Both the position numbers and the translations under genes were made by a program. Below, piece by piece: positions 46,301 through 54,039 of a stretch of 64,000 nt of DNA. Below the pieces are notes generated by a model that had not been told where the DNA came from, did no database searches, and saw only the letters and a program-made list of their open reading frames with translations. The first letter of the stretch is position 1; the number at the start of each line of letters is the position of its first letter. Source of the DNA: Streptomyces bauhiniae (GTDB lineage Bacteria > Actinomycetota > Actinomycetes > Streptomycetales > Streptomycetaceae); assembly GCF_004784475.1 (NCBI RefSeq), contig NZ_SRRT01000003.1, positions 248,001 through 312,000 of the forward strand, given 5' to 3'.

Positions 46301-46531
46301 CGGCTGATCCAGGAAGCCCGTAAGAACAGTGGGCTCGATGTGGCCGACCGGATCGCGCTGCGGTGGTCGGCGGCGGACCCTGCGGTGGTGGCCGCCCTGT
46401 CCGAGCACTCCGGGCTCATCGCGGAGGAGGTTCTCGCCACGGACTTCGCCCAGGGCGAGGGTGATGAGAGCTTCGGGGAGGCTTTCGCGGACGAGGGGCT
46501 GTCTCTGACGTTCCGTCTGCGTAAGGCGTAA
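43394..46531 (+). CDS. ileS: Isoleucyl-tRNA synthetase, IleRS2-type, with GXHH signature
   Basis: 1045-aa class I synthetase charging tRNA-Ile. The sequence aligns with the eukaryote-like IleRS2 branch. The HXGH catalytic motif is replaced by Gly59-Ala-His-His62 (ANGMPGAHHIEAR), that is GXHH. The second signature is KMSKH (DGRKMSKHLGN). The editing domain (CP1; LLVWTTTPWTLVSNTAV) and zinc-type CxxC segments (PWCPRCGTG, FPCPQCGD) are present. ATG at 43394 is 10 nt after the GGAGG controlled by the T-box. GXHH has been linked in the literature to very high mupirocin resistance of some IleRS2 enzymes. Confidence 0.96.
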   Translation: MTAPTYRQVPAQVDLPALEHAVLDFWRDQKIFAKTLEQSEGRPEWVFYEGPPTANGMPGAHHIEARVFKDVFPRFRTMRGYHVGRKAGWDCHGLPVELAVEKELGFSGKKDIEAYGIAEFNAKCRESVTRHTDAFAELTTRMGYWTDLEDPYRTMDPEYIDSVWWSLKQIFDKGLLVQDHRVAPWCPRCGTGLSDHELAQGYETVVDPSVYVRFPLTSGPLAGEASLLVWTTTPWTLVSNTAVAAHPDVTYVVATDGTEKVVVAEPLVEKALGEGWETTGQSFTGAEMERWTYQRPFELVEFPEPAHYVVNAEYVTTEDGTGLVHQSPAFGEDDLKVCRAYGLPVINPVRPDGTFEEDVPLVGGVFFKKADERLTEDLRERGLLFRHLPYEHSYPHCWRCHTALLYYAQPSWYIRTTAVKDRMLAENEGTNWFPETVKHGRFGDWLSNNIDWALSRNRYWGTPLPVWTCDNDHLTVVGSRAELSELTGTDQSGLDPHRPYIDAVTFPCPQCGDTATRVPEVIDAWYDSGSMPFAQWGYPHKNKELFESRYPAQFISEAIDQTRGWFYTLMAIGTLVFDESSYENVVCLGHILAEDGRKMSKHLGNTLEPIPLMDQHGADAVRWFMAAGGSPWAARRVGHGTIQEVVRKTLLTYWNTVAFQALYARTAGWAPSEADPAPADRPLLDRWLLSELHALTDQVTKALEAYDTQRAGKLLSAFVDDLSNWYVRRSRRRFWQGDKAALRTLHEVVQTVTQLMAPITPFIAERVWQDLIVPVTPDAPESVHLSTWPEADLSAIDPELSKRMVLVRRLVELGRATRAESGVKTRQPLSRALVGAAGFDTLGAELRAQITEELNVESLASLSEVGGSLVDTTAKANFRALGKRFGKRVQDVAKAVAAADAAALSLALREGTASVEVDGETVALAPDEVIITETPREGWSVASDSGATVALDLEITEELRQAGLARDAIRLIQEARKNSGLDVADRIALRWSAADPAVVAALSEHSGLIAEEVLATDFAQGEGDESFGEAFADEGLSLTFRLRKA

Positions 46532-46545
46532 GGCTCCGCATTCGG

Positions 46546-46577
46546 CAACGGCGGCTCCCGGTGGGGGGCCGCCGTTG
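46546..46577 (+). terminator. ileS terminator
   Basis: 10-bp perfect arms (46546-46555 and 46568-46577) with a 12-nt loop, followed by TTGTTT, 14 bp after the ileS stop. Confidence 0.8.
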
Positions 46578-46586
46578 TTGTTTCGA

Positions 46587-46632
46587 GGCTGCGGGTGCTT
46601 CGTGGCTGGTCGCGCAGTTCCCCGCGCCCCTG
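46587..46632 (+). repeat. Dispersed Streptomyces intergenic repeat, copy 2
   Basis: Second copy of the 46-nt element at 6035-6080, same orientation, here truly intergenic between two terminators. Confidence 0.85.
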
Positions 46633-46687
46633 GGGTAGGTGCGCTTGACGTCAGCCGAACCCGCAACCCTGCTCAACGCGCGTAAAA

Positions 46688-46726
46688 CAGGGCGGCCCCC
46701 GGACCTTGAGTCCGGGGGCCGCCCTG
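46688..46726. terminator. Bidirectional terminator between ileS and divIVA
   Basis: Perfect 16-bp stem (46688-46703 with 46711-46726) with a 7-nt loop. It ends divIVA transcription and backs up the ileS terminator. Confidence 0.9.
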
Positions 46727-46770
46727 AACGCTGCCGACGTCTGTGGCGTACTACAGGCCGTGCGGGGCCG

Positions 46771-48003
46771 TCAGTTGTCGTCCTCGTCGATCAGGAACCC
46801 GCGCATGGGCGAGGGAGCCTGGCCCATCGGGGACGGGCCCTGCGGGCGGACCGGAGCCATCGGCTGGGTCATGGCCGGCGTCATCTGCTGCTGGCCGCCG
46901 TAGGACGGTCCTGCGGGCGACTGGGGGCCACCCATGCCCTGGTTGCCGCCACCGTAGGACGGGGCGCTCGCGCCGGCCGGAGCCATCGAGGGCGCCGGGG
47001 ACGGCGGGAGGGACGCGGCGGCCGGAGTGCGCGGCGGAGCGAGCGAGTCGTCGGCCTGCGTCTCGAGCTGACGGAGCTGGGACTCCAGGTACGACTTCAG
47101 ACGCGTCCGGTACTCGCGCTCGAAGCCGCGCAGGTCCTCGACCTTGCGCTCCAGCGTGGCGCGCGCGGACTCCAGGGAGCCCATGGCCACGCGGTGCTTC
47201 TCCTGCGCGTCCCGCTCCAGGGCGTCGGCCTTGGCACGGGCGTCGCGCTCCAGACCCTCGGCGCGGCTGCGGGCCTCACCGACGATCTTGTTGGCCTCGG
47301 AGCGGGCCTCGGCGATCGCCTGGTCGGCGGTCTGCTGGGCCAGCGAGAGGACACGCGCGGCGCTGTCGCCGCCGGGGCCACCCTGACCGGGCAGGCCGGG
47401 GCCGCCCATGGGACCGCCCATGGGGCCGCCCATCTGCTGCGGCATGGGCGGCTGGCCGCCCATGGGGCCCTGGCCCATCGGACCGGGACCCTGACCCATC
47501 GGGCCGGGGCCCTGCTGGCCCATCGGACCCTGGCCCATGGGGCCCTGGCCCATCTGTCCCTGGCCCTGGCCCATCGGACCGGGACCCATCTGACCCTGGC
47601 CCATCGGGCCGGGGCCCTGCGGGCCGCCCTGTCCGCCGGGACCGGCGGGGAGCTGCGGGGCACCGCTCGGCAACTGGGGCGGGCCACCCATGGGGCCACC
47701 CATCTGCTGCTGCGGCGGGCCCGATATCCCGGCGGGAACCGGAGCGCCGGGACCGCGCATGCCCTGCTGCTGCTGGTCCTGACCGCCCTGCTCCGGGGGC
47801 TTGCGCATGTTCTGCTGGTTCTGCGCGGCGGCCCGCGTGGCGGCGGCCAGCTTGGCGCGCAGATCCTCGTTCTCGCGGAGCAGACGGGTCAGTTCGGCTT
47901 CGACCTCGTCGAGGAAGGCATCGACCTCGTCCTCGTCATAGCCTTCTCGGAGGCGGACGGTCGTGAACTGCTTGTTCCGCACGTCCTCGGGGGTCAACGG
48001 CAT
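46771..48003 (-). CDS. divIVA: DivIVA/Wag31 polar-growth protein with Gly-Pro-Met-Gln repeat linker
   Basis: 410 aa. DivIVA marks hyphal tips, recruits the growth machinery and sets branch sites; it is essential in Streptomyces. N-terminal lipid-binding domain and first coiled coil: residues 1-60 ([39 protein letters not shown]). A flexible linker at 62-212 is rich in PMGQG, MGGP and Gln. The second coiled coil at about 215-318 ([20 protein letters not shown]) drives oligomerisation. The C-terminal tail ends FLIDEDDN. Linker length varies among species. Confidence 0.96.
   Translation of the reverse strand: MPLTPEDVRNKQFTTVRLREGYDEDEVDAFLDEVEAELTRLLRENEDLRAKLAAATRAAAQNQQNMRKPPEQGGQDQQQQGMRGPGAPVPAGISGPPQQQMGGPMGGPPQLPSGAPQLPAGPGGQGGPQGPGPMGQGQMGPGPMGQGQGQMGQGPMGQGPMGQQGPGPMGQGPGPMGQGPMGGQPPMPQQMGGPMGGPMGGPGLPGQGGPGGDSAARVLSLAQQTADQAIAEARSEANKIVGEARSRAEGLERDARAKADALERDAQEKHRVAMGSLESARATLERKVEDLRGFEREYRTRLKSYLESQLRQLETQADDSLAPPRTPAAASLPPSPAPSMAPAGASAPSYGGGNQGMGGPQSPAGPSYGGQQQMTPAMTQPMAPVRPQGPSPMGQAPSPMRGFLIDEDDN
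47374..47625 (-). repeat. In-gene PMGQG/MGGP repeat tract in divIVA
   Basis: Encodes DivIVA residues 127-210. Short units [15 protein letters not shown] and [10 protein letters not shown] recur about a dozen times. The DNA is repetitive and may vary in copy number between strains. Confidence 0.85.
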
Positions 48004-48055
48004 CTCTTCACCTCAACGTAGTCATCGGCAGTCGGCAAGACCGTATCGTCCACCC

Positions 48056-48346
48056 TCATCGCACGAAGCTCCCCGCCACGGTGATGAGGATGTAGACGAT
48101 GATCATCAGGACGAAGAAGGACAGGTCGAGTGCCACGCCCCCGAGCCGCAACGGCGGGATGAACCGCCGCAGAAGCTTCAACGGTGGATCGGTGACAGTG
48201 TAGGTGGCCTCCAGTACGACCACCATCGCCTTGCCGGGTTGCCACGAGCGGGCGAACTGGAAGACGTAGTCCATGACCAGCCGGAAGATCAGGACGACGA
48301 GAAACACCATCAGCGCGATGTAGATCACCTGCGCGAACACGCTCAT
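48056..48346 (-). CDS. YggT-family membrane protein
   Basis: 96 aa. Two membrane helices (residues 5-28 and 73-93) flank the conserved YggT loop: ARSWQPGKAMVVVLEATYTVTDP, then LKLLRRFIPPLRLGGVALDLS. YggT genes sit between sepF and divIVA across actinobacteria, suggesting a role in division or wall growth; the biochemical function is unknown. Confidence 0.92.
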   Translation of the reverse strand: MSVFAQVIYIALMVFLVVLIFRLVMDYVFQFARSWQPGKAMVVVLEATYTVTDPPLKLLRRFIPPLRLGGVALDLSFFVLMIIVYILITVAGSFVR

Positions 48347-48396
48347 GGCTGCTGGTTCCCTCTCCCCTGTTCCGTGCGTCTTCCGGTGGTGCGTCT

Positions 48397-49038
48397 TCAG
48401 CTCTGGTTGAAGAACCCGCCCTCTGCGATGCGGGCCTTGTCCTCCGCCGTGACATCGACGTTAGCAGGAGACAACAGGAAGACCTTCTGCGTCACCCGTT
48501 CGATACTGCCGTGAAGTCCAAACACCAAACCCGCCGCAAAGTCGACAAGTCGCTTCGCGTCGGTGTCGTCCATCTCGGTCAGATTCATGATCACCGGGGT
48601 GCCCTCGCGGAAGTGTTCCCCGATGGTACGGGCCTCGTTGTAGGTCCGCGGGTGCAGCGTGGTGATGCGGTACGGCTCTCGTTCCGACACGACCTTGGGC
48701 ATGATCACCGGCGCGTTCTTCTCCAGGGACTGACGTTCTTGTGTGATGGACGCCACGGGCGCGATGCGCGCCGGGCGGCCCGATTCCGCGGTCAGCGCCG
48801 GGGAATGGGACACCGGTTCGCGTTGCGCCGGAGGCTGCACCACTCGCACCGATTCATCCCTTTGGGACACATGTGCACTGTGCGGCTGGTGTGTCGGCTC
48901 GTGTCGTCGGTGGTCCCGCTCGGGCTCCGGGTCCAGTTCGGGCTCGAAGTCGTCGTCGGGGTCGAAACCCCGGCCGTCGTACCCATCGTCCTCCACGAGG
49001 CCGAGGTAGACCGCCATCTTGCGCATCGCGCCGGCCAT
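48397..49038 (-). CDS. sepF: Cell-division protein SepF
   Basis: 213 aa. SepF binds FtsZ and the membrane and is the Z-ring anchor in actinobacteria, which lack FtsA. The N-terminal membrane-binding helix is [18 protein letters not shown]; a disordered acidic/His-rich linker (about 20-90) follows. The SepF core (about 120-205) includes [40 protein letters not shown] and [19 protein letters not shown] at 49038 has GGAGGA 8 nt upstream. Confidence 0.95.
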   Translation of the reverse strand: MAGAMRKMAVYLGLVEDDGYDGRGFDPDDDFEPELDPEPERDHRRHEPTHQPHSAHVSQRDESVRVVQPPAQREPVSHSPALTAESGRPARIAPVASITQERQSLEKNAPVIMPKVVSEREPYRITTLHPRTYNEARTIGEHFREGTPVIMNLTEMDDTDAKRLVDFAAGLVFGLHGSIERVTQKVFLLSPANVDVTAEDKARIAEGGFFNQS

Positions 49039-49167
49039 GCTCTGAGTCCTCCGCTCTGTGGTGGATCGGGTGACGACTGCCAAGTTCCCGCGATCCACTC
49101 GGTCGTTGCGCCCGCTTTCGGCGGGCATTGACCATATTTTCTGCTGTGGTCCGACTTCTTGGCGACG

Positions 49168-49887
49168 TTACCCGAGCCTGGCACGGACTCCGAGTACCGC
49201 GCTGCCGACGCGCACATGTGTCGCCCCGGCCGCCACGGCCTCCTCGAGGTCCGCGCTCATCCCTGCGGACACCATGGTTGCAGCAGGATGGGCCCGGCGC
49301 AGGTCGGTCGACAAATCCACGAGCCGTTCGAACGCCGCGCGTTCGCGTCCCGCGTACTCGCCGGTGAGCGGCGCGACGGTCATCAGGCCGTCCAGCCGCA
49401 GTCCGGGCGCGCCGGCGATCAGGTCGGCCAACTCCCCGATCCCAGCCGGTGCGATCCCGCCCCGCTCGCCCCGGCCGCTCGCCCCCGCGTCCAGGGCGAC
49501 CTGGATGAGGCAGCCGATCTCGCGGCCGGCCCGCACGGCCTCCTTGGAGAGCGCGGTGACGAGCCGGTCCCGGTCGACGGACTGCACGACATCGGCATAA
49601 CCGACCACGGAACGCACCTTATTGGTCTGCAACTGACCCACGAAGTGCCATTCCAGGGGCAGATCCGCGCACTCGGCGTGCTTGGGCGCCGCGTCCTGGT
49701 CCCGGTTCTCCGCGACCTGACGCACCCCCAGTTCCGAGAGGATGCGGACGTCGTCGGCCGGGTAGGTCTTGGTGACCACGATCAGGGTCACCTCTTCACG
49801 TGCCCGCCCCGCGGCCGCGCACGCGGCGGCGATGCGTTCCTCAACCTTCGCCAGATTCCCGGCGAGTTCGGTCCTACGGTCCGTCAT
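49168..49887 (-). CDS. PLP homeostasis protein (YggS/PROSC family)
   Basis: 239 aa alanine-racemase-like barrel. The PLP lysine lies in LIVVTKTYPADDV; also visible are EWHFVGQLQTNKV, SVDRDRLVTAL, GLMTVAPLTGE, STDLRRAHPAATMVSAGMS and the phosphate-binding end HVRVGSAVLG. These proteins keep free PLP balanced. The gene is 6 bp downstream of pgeF and upstream of sepF, the usual order. Confidence 0.93.
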   Translation of the reverse strand: MTDRRTELAGNLAKVEERIAAACAAAGRAREEVTLIVVTKTYPADDVRILSELGVRQVAENRDQDAAPKHAECADLPLEWHFVGQLQTNKVRSVVGYADVVQSVDRDRLVTALSKEAVRAGREIGCLIQVALDAGASGRGERGGIAPAGIGELADLIAGAPGLRLDGLMTVAPLTGEYAGRERAAFERLVDLSTDLRRAHPAATMVSAGMSADLEEAVAAGATHVRVGSAVLGVRARLG

Positions 49888-49893
49888 GCCCCA

Positions 49894-50622
49894 TCAGTCC
49901 AGCCACACATAGCCGGCGAGCCGTCCGGTGGAACGGTCGCGGCGGTACGAGAAGTGATCGTCCGACTCCCTTGTGCACACCGGGGATTGCTCCCGGTCGC
50001 GCACCCCGAGCCGGTCGAGCTGCGCGTGCACTCCGGCGCTCACGTCGACGGCGGGAGTGCCCCAGCTCGTCTCGGCGTGCGCCGCCGGTTCGGCGGCGGC
50101 CACCTCGGCGCGCATCGCCTCCGGCACCTCGTAGCACCGGCCGCACACGGCGGGTCCGGTGCGGGCGACGATCCGGCCGGGCTCGGCGCCGAGTTCGGTC
50201 ATGGCGCGTACGGCGGCCGGGACGACCCCGGCGAGCATGCCGGGCCGTCCCGCGTGCGCCGCCGCGACGACACCCGCGACGGGATCGGCGAGCAGCACCG
50301 GTACGCAGTCGGCGGTGAGCACGGCGAGGGCGAGGCCGCGGCGGGCGGTGACGAGCGCGTCGACCTCCGGCACCGGCTTCTCGCCCCAGGGCTCGTCCAC
50401 GACCGCGACCTCGGCGCCGTGCACCTGGTTCATCCAGACCACCCGCGCCGGGTCCACGCCCAGCGCCTTGGCGGTCAGTTCGCGGTTGGTCCGCACGGCA
50501 CCGGGGTCGTCGCCGACCGCGCCGCCGAGATTGAGCTCCGCATACGGAGCGGCGCTCACCCCGCCCCACCTGTCGGTGAAGGCGAAGTGCGCGCCGCTCA
50601 CGTGTCCGCGCTGTCCTATCAC
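49894..50622 (-). CDS. pgeF: Peptidoglycan editing factor PgeF (YfiH/LACC1 family)
   Basis: 242 aa. The zinc/catalytic residues are in [23 protein letters not shown] and [15 protein letters not shown], with [11 protein letters not shown] near the C-terminal third. Relatives are purine-nucleoside-handling oxidoreductases; in E. coli the protein keeps Ser out of peptidoglycan precursors. GTG at 50622 overlaps the ftsZ stop by 4 bp, tying it to the division cluster. Confidence 0.92.
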   Translation of the reverse strand: MIGQRGHVSGAHFAFTDRWGGVSAAPYAELNLGGAVGDDPGAVRTNRELTAKALGVDPARVVWMNQVHGAEVAVVDEPWGEKPVPEVDALVTARRGLALAVLTADCVPVLLADPVAGVVAAAHAGRPGMLAGVVPAAVRAMTELGAEPGRIVARTGPAVCGRCYEVPEAMRAEVAAAEPAAHAETSWGTPAVDVSAGVHAQLDRLGVRDREQSPVCTRESDDHFSYRRDRSTGRLAGYVWLD

Positions 50623-51845
50623 TTCAGGAAGTCCGGCACGTCCAGCTCCTCGGCCGCGCTGTCCGCGTAGGTACGGGACTGCGGCACCGGCGGGGCCACC
50701 GGGATCTCGACCACCGGCTCGGGGGCCGGCTCAGGCTCCTCCTTCGGGGTCACGCTGCCGAGCGAGCCGAAGGTCGGACGGCTCTCCGCCTGCTGCTGGC
50801 GCGGCGGGGCTGCGGGCTCCTCGCGGCGCTGGGCCGAGGAGTTGGCGGAGGAGGAGGCCGAGGACGAGCCGAGGACGTTGTCCCGGCGGGCCGGGGGCTG
50901 GCCGCCGTCGAAGCCGGCCGCGATCACGGTGACCCGCACCTCGTCGCCGAGGGCGTCGTCGATGACCGCGCCGAAGATGATGTTGGCCTCGGGGTGGGCG
51001 GCCTCGCTGACGAGCTGGGCCGCCTCGTTGATCTCGAACAGACCGAGGTCGGAGCCGCCGGAGATGGAGAGCAGCACGCCCCGGGCGCCGTCGATGGACG
51101 CCTCCAGGAGCGGCGAGGAGATCGCCATCTCGGCGGCGGCCACCGCGCGGTCGTCGCCGCGGGCCGAGCCGATGCCCATGAGGGCCGAACCGGCCTCGGA
51201 CATGACCGACTTGACGTCGGCGAAGTCCAGGTTGATCAGGCCGGGGGTGGTGATCAGGTCGGTGATGCCCTGGACACCGGAGAGCAGGACCTGGTCGGCG
51301 GACTTGAACGCGTCCAGGACCGAGACCTGGCGGTCCGAGATGGACAGCAGCCGGTCGTTGGGGATCACGATGAGGGTGTCGACCTCTTCGCGCAGCTCCG
51401 CGATGCCGTCCTCGGCCTGGTTGGCGCGGCGCCGGCCCTCGAAGGTGAACGGGCGGGTGACGACGCCGATGGTGAGGGCGCCCAGCGAGCGGGCGATGTT
51501 GGCCACGACGGGCGCGCCGCCGGTGCCGGTGCCGCCGCCCTCGCCGGCGGTCACGAAGACCATGTCGGCCCCCTTGAGGACCTCTTCGATCTCCTCGCGG
51601 TGGTCCTCGGCGGCCTTGCGGCCGACGGCCGGGTTGGCGCCGGCGCCGAGTCCGCGGGTGAGTTCACGGCCGACGTCCAGCTTGACGTCGGCGTCGCTCA
51701 TCAACAGTGCCTGCGCGTCGGTGTTGATGGCGATGAACTCGACGCCCTTGAGGCCGACCTCGATCATCCGGTTGATGGCATTGACACCACCGCCGCCGAC
51801 ACCGATGACCTTGATGACTGCGAGGTAGTTCTGCGGTGCTGCCAC
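50619..51845 (-). CDS. ftsZ: Cell-division GTPase FtsZ
   Basis: 408 aa tubulin homologue forming the Z ring; in Streptomyces it builds vegetative cross-walls and sporulation septa. The GTP-binding motif [12 protein letters not shown] lies at about 101-112; [15 protein letters not shown] at the N-terminus and the T7-loop region [13 protein letters not shown] are intact. A Pro/Glu/Ser-rich linker (about 320-395) leads to the C-terminal conserved peptide DVPDFLK, which binds SepF. The GTG at 51845 follows a 277-bp upstream region rich in candidate control sites. Confidence 0.98.
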   Translation of the reverse strand: MAAPQNYLAVIKVIGVGGGGVNAINRMIEVGLKGVEFIAINTDAQALLMSDADVKLDVGRELTRGLGAGANPAVGRKAAEDHREEIEEVLKGADMVFVTAGEGGGTGTGGAPVVANIARSLGALTIGVVTRPFTFEGRRRANQAEDGIAELREEVDTLIVIPNDRLLSISDRQVSVLDAFKSADQVLLSGVQGITDLITTPGLINLDFADVKSVMSEAGSALMGIGSARGDDRAVAAAEMAISSPLLEASIDGARGVLLSISGGSDLGLFEINEAAQLVSEAAHPEANIIFGAVIDDALGDEVRVTVIAAGFDGGQPPARRDNVLGSSSASSSANSSAQRREEPAAPPRQQQAESRPTFGSLGSVTPKEEPEPAPEPVVEIPVAPPVPQSRTYADSAAEELDVPDFLK

Positions 51846-52122
51846 GTCGAAGGCCTCTCGCCTCGAATTACGTTGTCGCGCCGGGCGGTTCCCCGACCGG
51901 GACGACGGATGCCGAATTGGGACGGTCCGAACGCCGACCCGAACCCTAACGCTGAAGTTTAGGGTTACCAGTGTGTCTGTTCCCTGGAGTCTTCTGAACA
52001 GGACACTAAGTCGACAAGCGGCGCCCGTTCAACGAACACGCCGAACCTCCCGTTTTTCTTTTCACCCTATGTGATCAGCCGTAGCAGTGCCCAACCAGGG
52101 TGCTGGCCTGCGCTGATGTGCG
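51846..52122 (-). promoter_or_regulatory. ftsZ upstream control region: inverted repeat and GACAC motifs
   Basis: 277-bp gap between ftsQ and ftsZ, much richer in A/T than its surroundings. An 8-bp inverted repeat AACCCTAA/TTAGGGTT lies at 51942-51949 and 51959-51966. Two GACAC cores, the WhiA recognition sequence, occur in opposite orientation at 51973-51977 (as GTGTC on plus) and 52002-52006. ftsZ of Streptomyces is known to have several promoters, one developmentally induced and WhiA-dependent. Exact start sites cannot be read here. Confidence 0.6.
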
Positions 52123-52917
52123 TCAACTCCCCGCTGACGCGGGGGCGGTGGGCACGCTCACATCGAAGTGCCGGGCCTTCGGAGCTGCTTTCATGAGAGC
52201 TGTGAGGGCCCGTGCCTTGGCGCGGCCCTGCTCCCCGCTCCCCCACTCCACGGTGCGTCCGCGGCCCAACTCCAGGGTGATGGCGTCGAACGAGCCCACC
52301 TTGACCGTCCCGGTGTCGCGGGCGACGGCGGGCGGGAGACTGCCGGCCACCCGGACCGCCTCGCGCACGAGACGTCCGGTGCCGAAGCGGCGCAGGCTGG
52401 CGGCACCCGATCCCTTGCGAGAAGCGGCGAGTTCGAGCATCGGTACACCCTTCGGCGCCTTCCCCACGACCGCGAAACGTACGCCTTCGTGATCGATCTC
52501 GGTGAACTTGCCGTTCTCGCGGGCCAGCAGCACCGGGGTGCGCTCGGTGACCTTCAGGGTGATGCCGTCCGGCCAGGACCGGGACACCTCGACGGTGTCG
52601 ATACGGCGCAACTTCCCCCGCAGCCGGGCCTCGACGGCGTCCGTGCCGATGGAGGCCAGCGGGGCGCCGACCGGTACGGCGGCCGCGTCGCGGACCTCGG
52701 CGGGGGTGAGCACCTCGGTGCCGGAGACCGAGACGTGCCGTACGCGGAGCCACTCGGAGCCGTAGAGCAGCCAGACCGTGCCGGCGCCCAACAGGACCAG
52801 GGCGACGGCCAAAACGATGATCATACGAAGACGGGGGCGCCTGAATCGGCGGACGAGCGGCGGGCCGGCCGACTCCTGCTGGCGTTCACCGCGCTCCGCG
52901 GTGGTCGAACCGGCCAC
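52123..52917 (-). CDS. ftsQ: Cell-division protein FtsQ
   Basis: 264 aa bitopic protein. A cytoplasmic Arg-rich N-terminus, one membrane helix (about residues 33-53), then the POTRA domain (LRVRHVSVSGTEVLTPAEVRDAA, GAPLASIGTDAVEARL, VEVSRSWPDGITLKVTERTPV) and the FtsQ beta domain. It scaffolds FtsL and the septal synthase FtsWI. GTG start at 52917, 27 bp after murG. Confidence 0.93.
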   Translation of the reverse strand: MAGSTTAERGERQQESAGPPLVRRFRRPRLRMIIVLAVALVLLGAGTVWLLYGSEWLRVRHVSVSGTEVLTPAEVRDAAAVPVGAPLASIGTDAVEARLRGKLRRIDTVEVSRSWPDGITLKVTERTPVLLARENGKFTEIDHEGVRFAVVGKAPKGVPMLELAASRKGSGAASLRRFGTGRLVREAVRVAGSLPPAVARDTGTVKVGSFDAITLELGRGRTVEWGSGEQGRAKARALTALMKAAPKARHFDVSVPTAPASAGS

Positions 52918-52944
52918 GCTCGCTGTCCCTTCGTCGTGCCGTGC

Positions 52945-54033
52945 CTAACGGCCGGCGGCGATGGCCTCGTACACCATGCCGACGAGCAGGTCGTCGGCGT
53001 CCCGGCGGCCGAACTCACCGGCGGCGCGGGACATCTCGTACAGGCGGTGCGGGTCGGCGAGGACGGGGAGCACGTTCTGCTGCACCCACTCCGGCGTCAG
53101 TTCCGCGTCGTCCACGAGGAGTCCGCCGCCCGCCTTGACCACCGGCTGGGCGTTCAGCCGCTGTTCGCCGTTGCCGATGGGCAGCGGGACGTAGGCGGCC
53201 GGGAGTCCGACGGCGGTGAGTTCGGCGACGGTCATCGCGCCCGCGCGGCAGAGCATCATGTCGGCCGCGGCGTACGCGAGGTCCATCCGGTCCAGATAAC
53301 TTACCGGGACGTACGGGGGCATCCCCGGCATCTGCTGCACCTGCGGCAGTTCGTTCTTCGGGCCGACCGCGTGCAGGATCTGGATGCCGGCCTGCTGCAG
53401 CCAGGGCGCGACCCGCTGGACGACCTCGTTGAGGTGCCGGGCGCCCTGGGAGCCGCCGGAGACGAGCAGCGTGGGCAGGTTGGGGTCCAGGCCGAAGCGG
53501 GCGCGGGCCTCGGGGCGCGCGGCGGCACGGTCCAGGGTGGCGATGGAGCGGCGCAGCGGGATGCCGATGTAGCGGGCGTCACGCAGCTTGCTGTCGGGCG
53601 TGGAGACCGCGACCCGGGCCGCGTAGCGGGAGCCGATCTTGTTGGCCAGGCCGGGGCGGGCGTTGGCCTCGTGGATCACGATCGGCACGCCCAGGCGCTT
53701 GGCGGCCAGGTAGCCGGGCAGCGCGACGTAGCCGCCGAAGCCGACCACCGCGTCCGCCTTGGTGCGCTCCAGGATCTGCTCGGCGGCCTTGATCGTGCCG
53801 CGCAGCCGGCCCGGCACGGTGATCAGCTCAGGGGTGGGCTTGCGCGGCAGCGGGACCGCCGGGATCAGCGCCAGCTCGTAGCCGCGCTCCGGGACGAGCC
53901 GGGTCTCCAGACCGCGCTCCGTGCCCAGGGCCGTGATCCCCACGGTGGGGTCCTGCCTGCGCAGGGCGTCCGCGAGGGCGAGCGCGGGCTCGATGTGGCC
54001 CGCGGTACCCCCGCCGGCGAGTACGACATGCAC
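52945..54033 (-). CDS. murG: UDP-GlcNAc:lipid I N-acetylglucosaminyltransferase
   Basis: 362 aa GT-B glycosyltransferase that adds GlcNAc to lipid I, making lipid II on the inner face of the membrane. Motifs: [22 protein letters not shown] (lipid I site), [44 protein letters not shown] and [19 protein letters not shown]. In many bacteria murC follows here; in this window ftsQ follows directly, so murC must lie elsewhere. Confidence 0.97.
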   Translation of the reverse strand: MHVVLAGGGTAGHIEPALALADALRRQDPTVGITALGTERGLETRLVPERGYELALIPAVPLPRKPTPELITVPGRLRGTIKAAEQILERTKADAVVGFGGYVALPGYLAAKRLGVPIVIHEANARPGLANKIGSRYAARVAVSTPDSKLRDARYIGIPLRRSIATLDRAAARPEARARFGLDPNLPTLLVSGGSQGARHLNEVVQRVAPWLQQAGIQILHAVGPKNELPQVQQMPGMPPYVPVSYLDRMDLAYAAADMMLCRAGAMTVAELTAVGLPAAYVPLPIGNGEQRLNAQPVVKAGGGLLVDDAELTPEWVQQNVLPVLADPHRLYEMSRAAGEFGRRDADDLLVGMVYEAIAAGR

Positions 54034-54039
54034 CGAAAT

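Noticed and set aside
42857..46666. 1269-codon open frame on the minus strand opposite ileS
   Set aside because: Same GC-driven shadow; it runs through the T-box and both flanking signals and has no domain.
47374..47625. CRISPR-like or tandem-repeat array
   Set aside because: The repetition is in the protein code of divIVA (PMGQG units), in frame and irregular, with no spacer-repeat structure.
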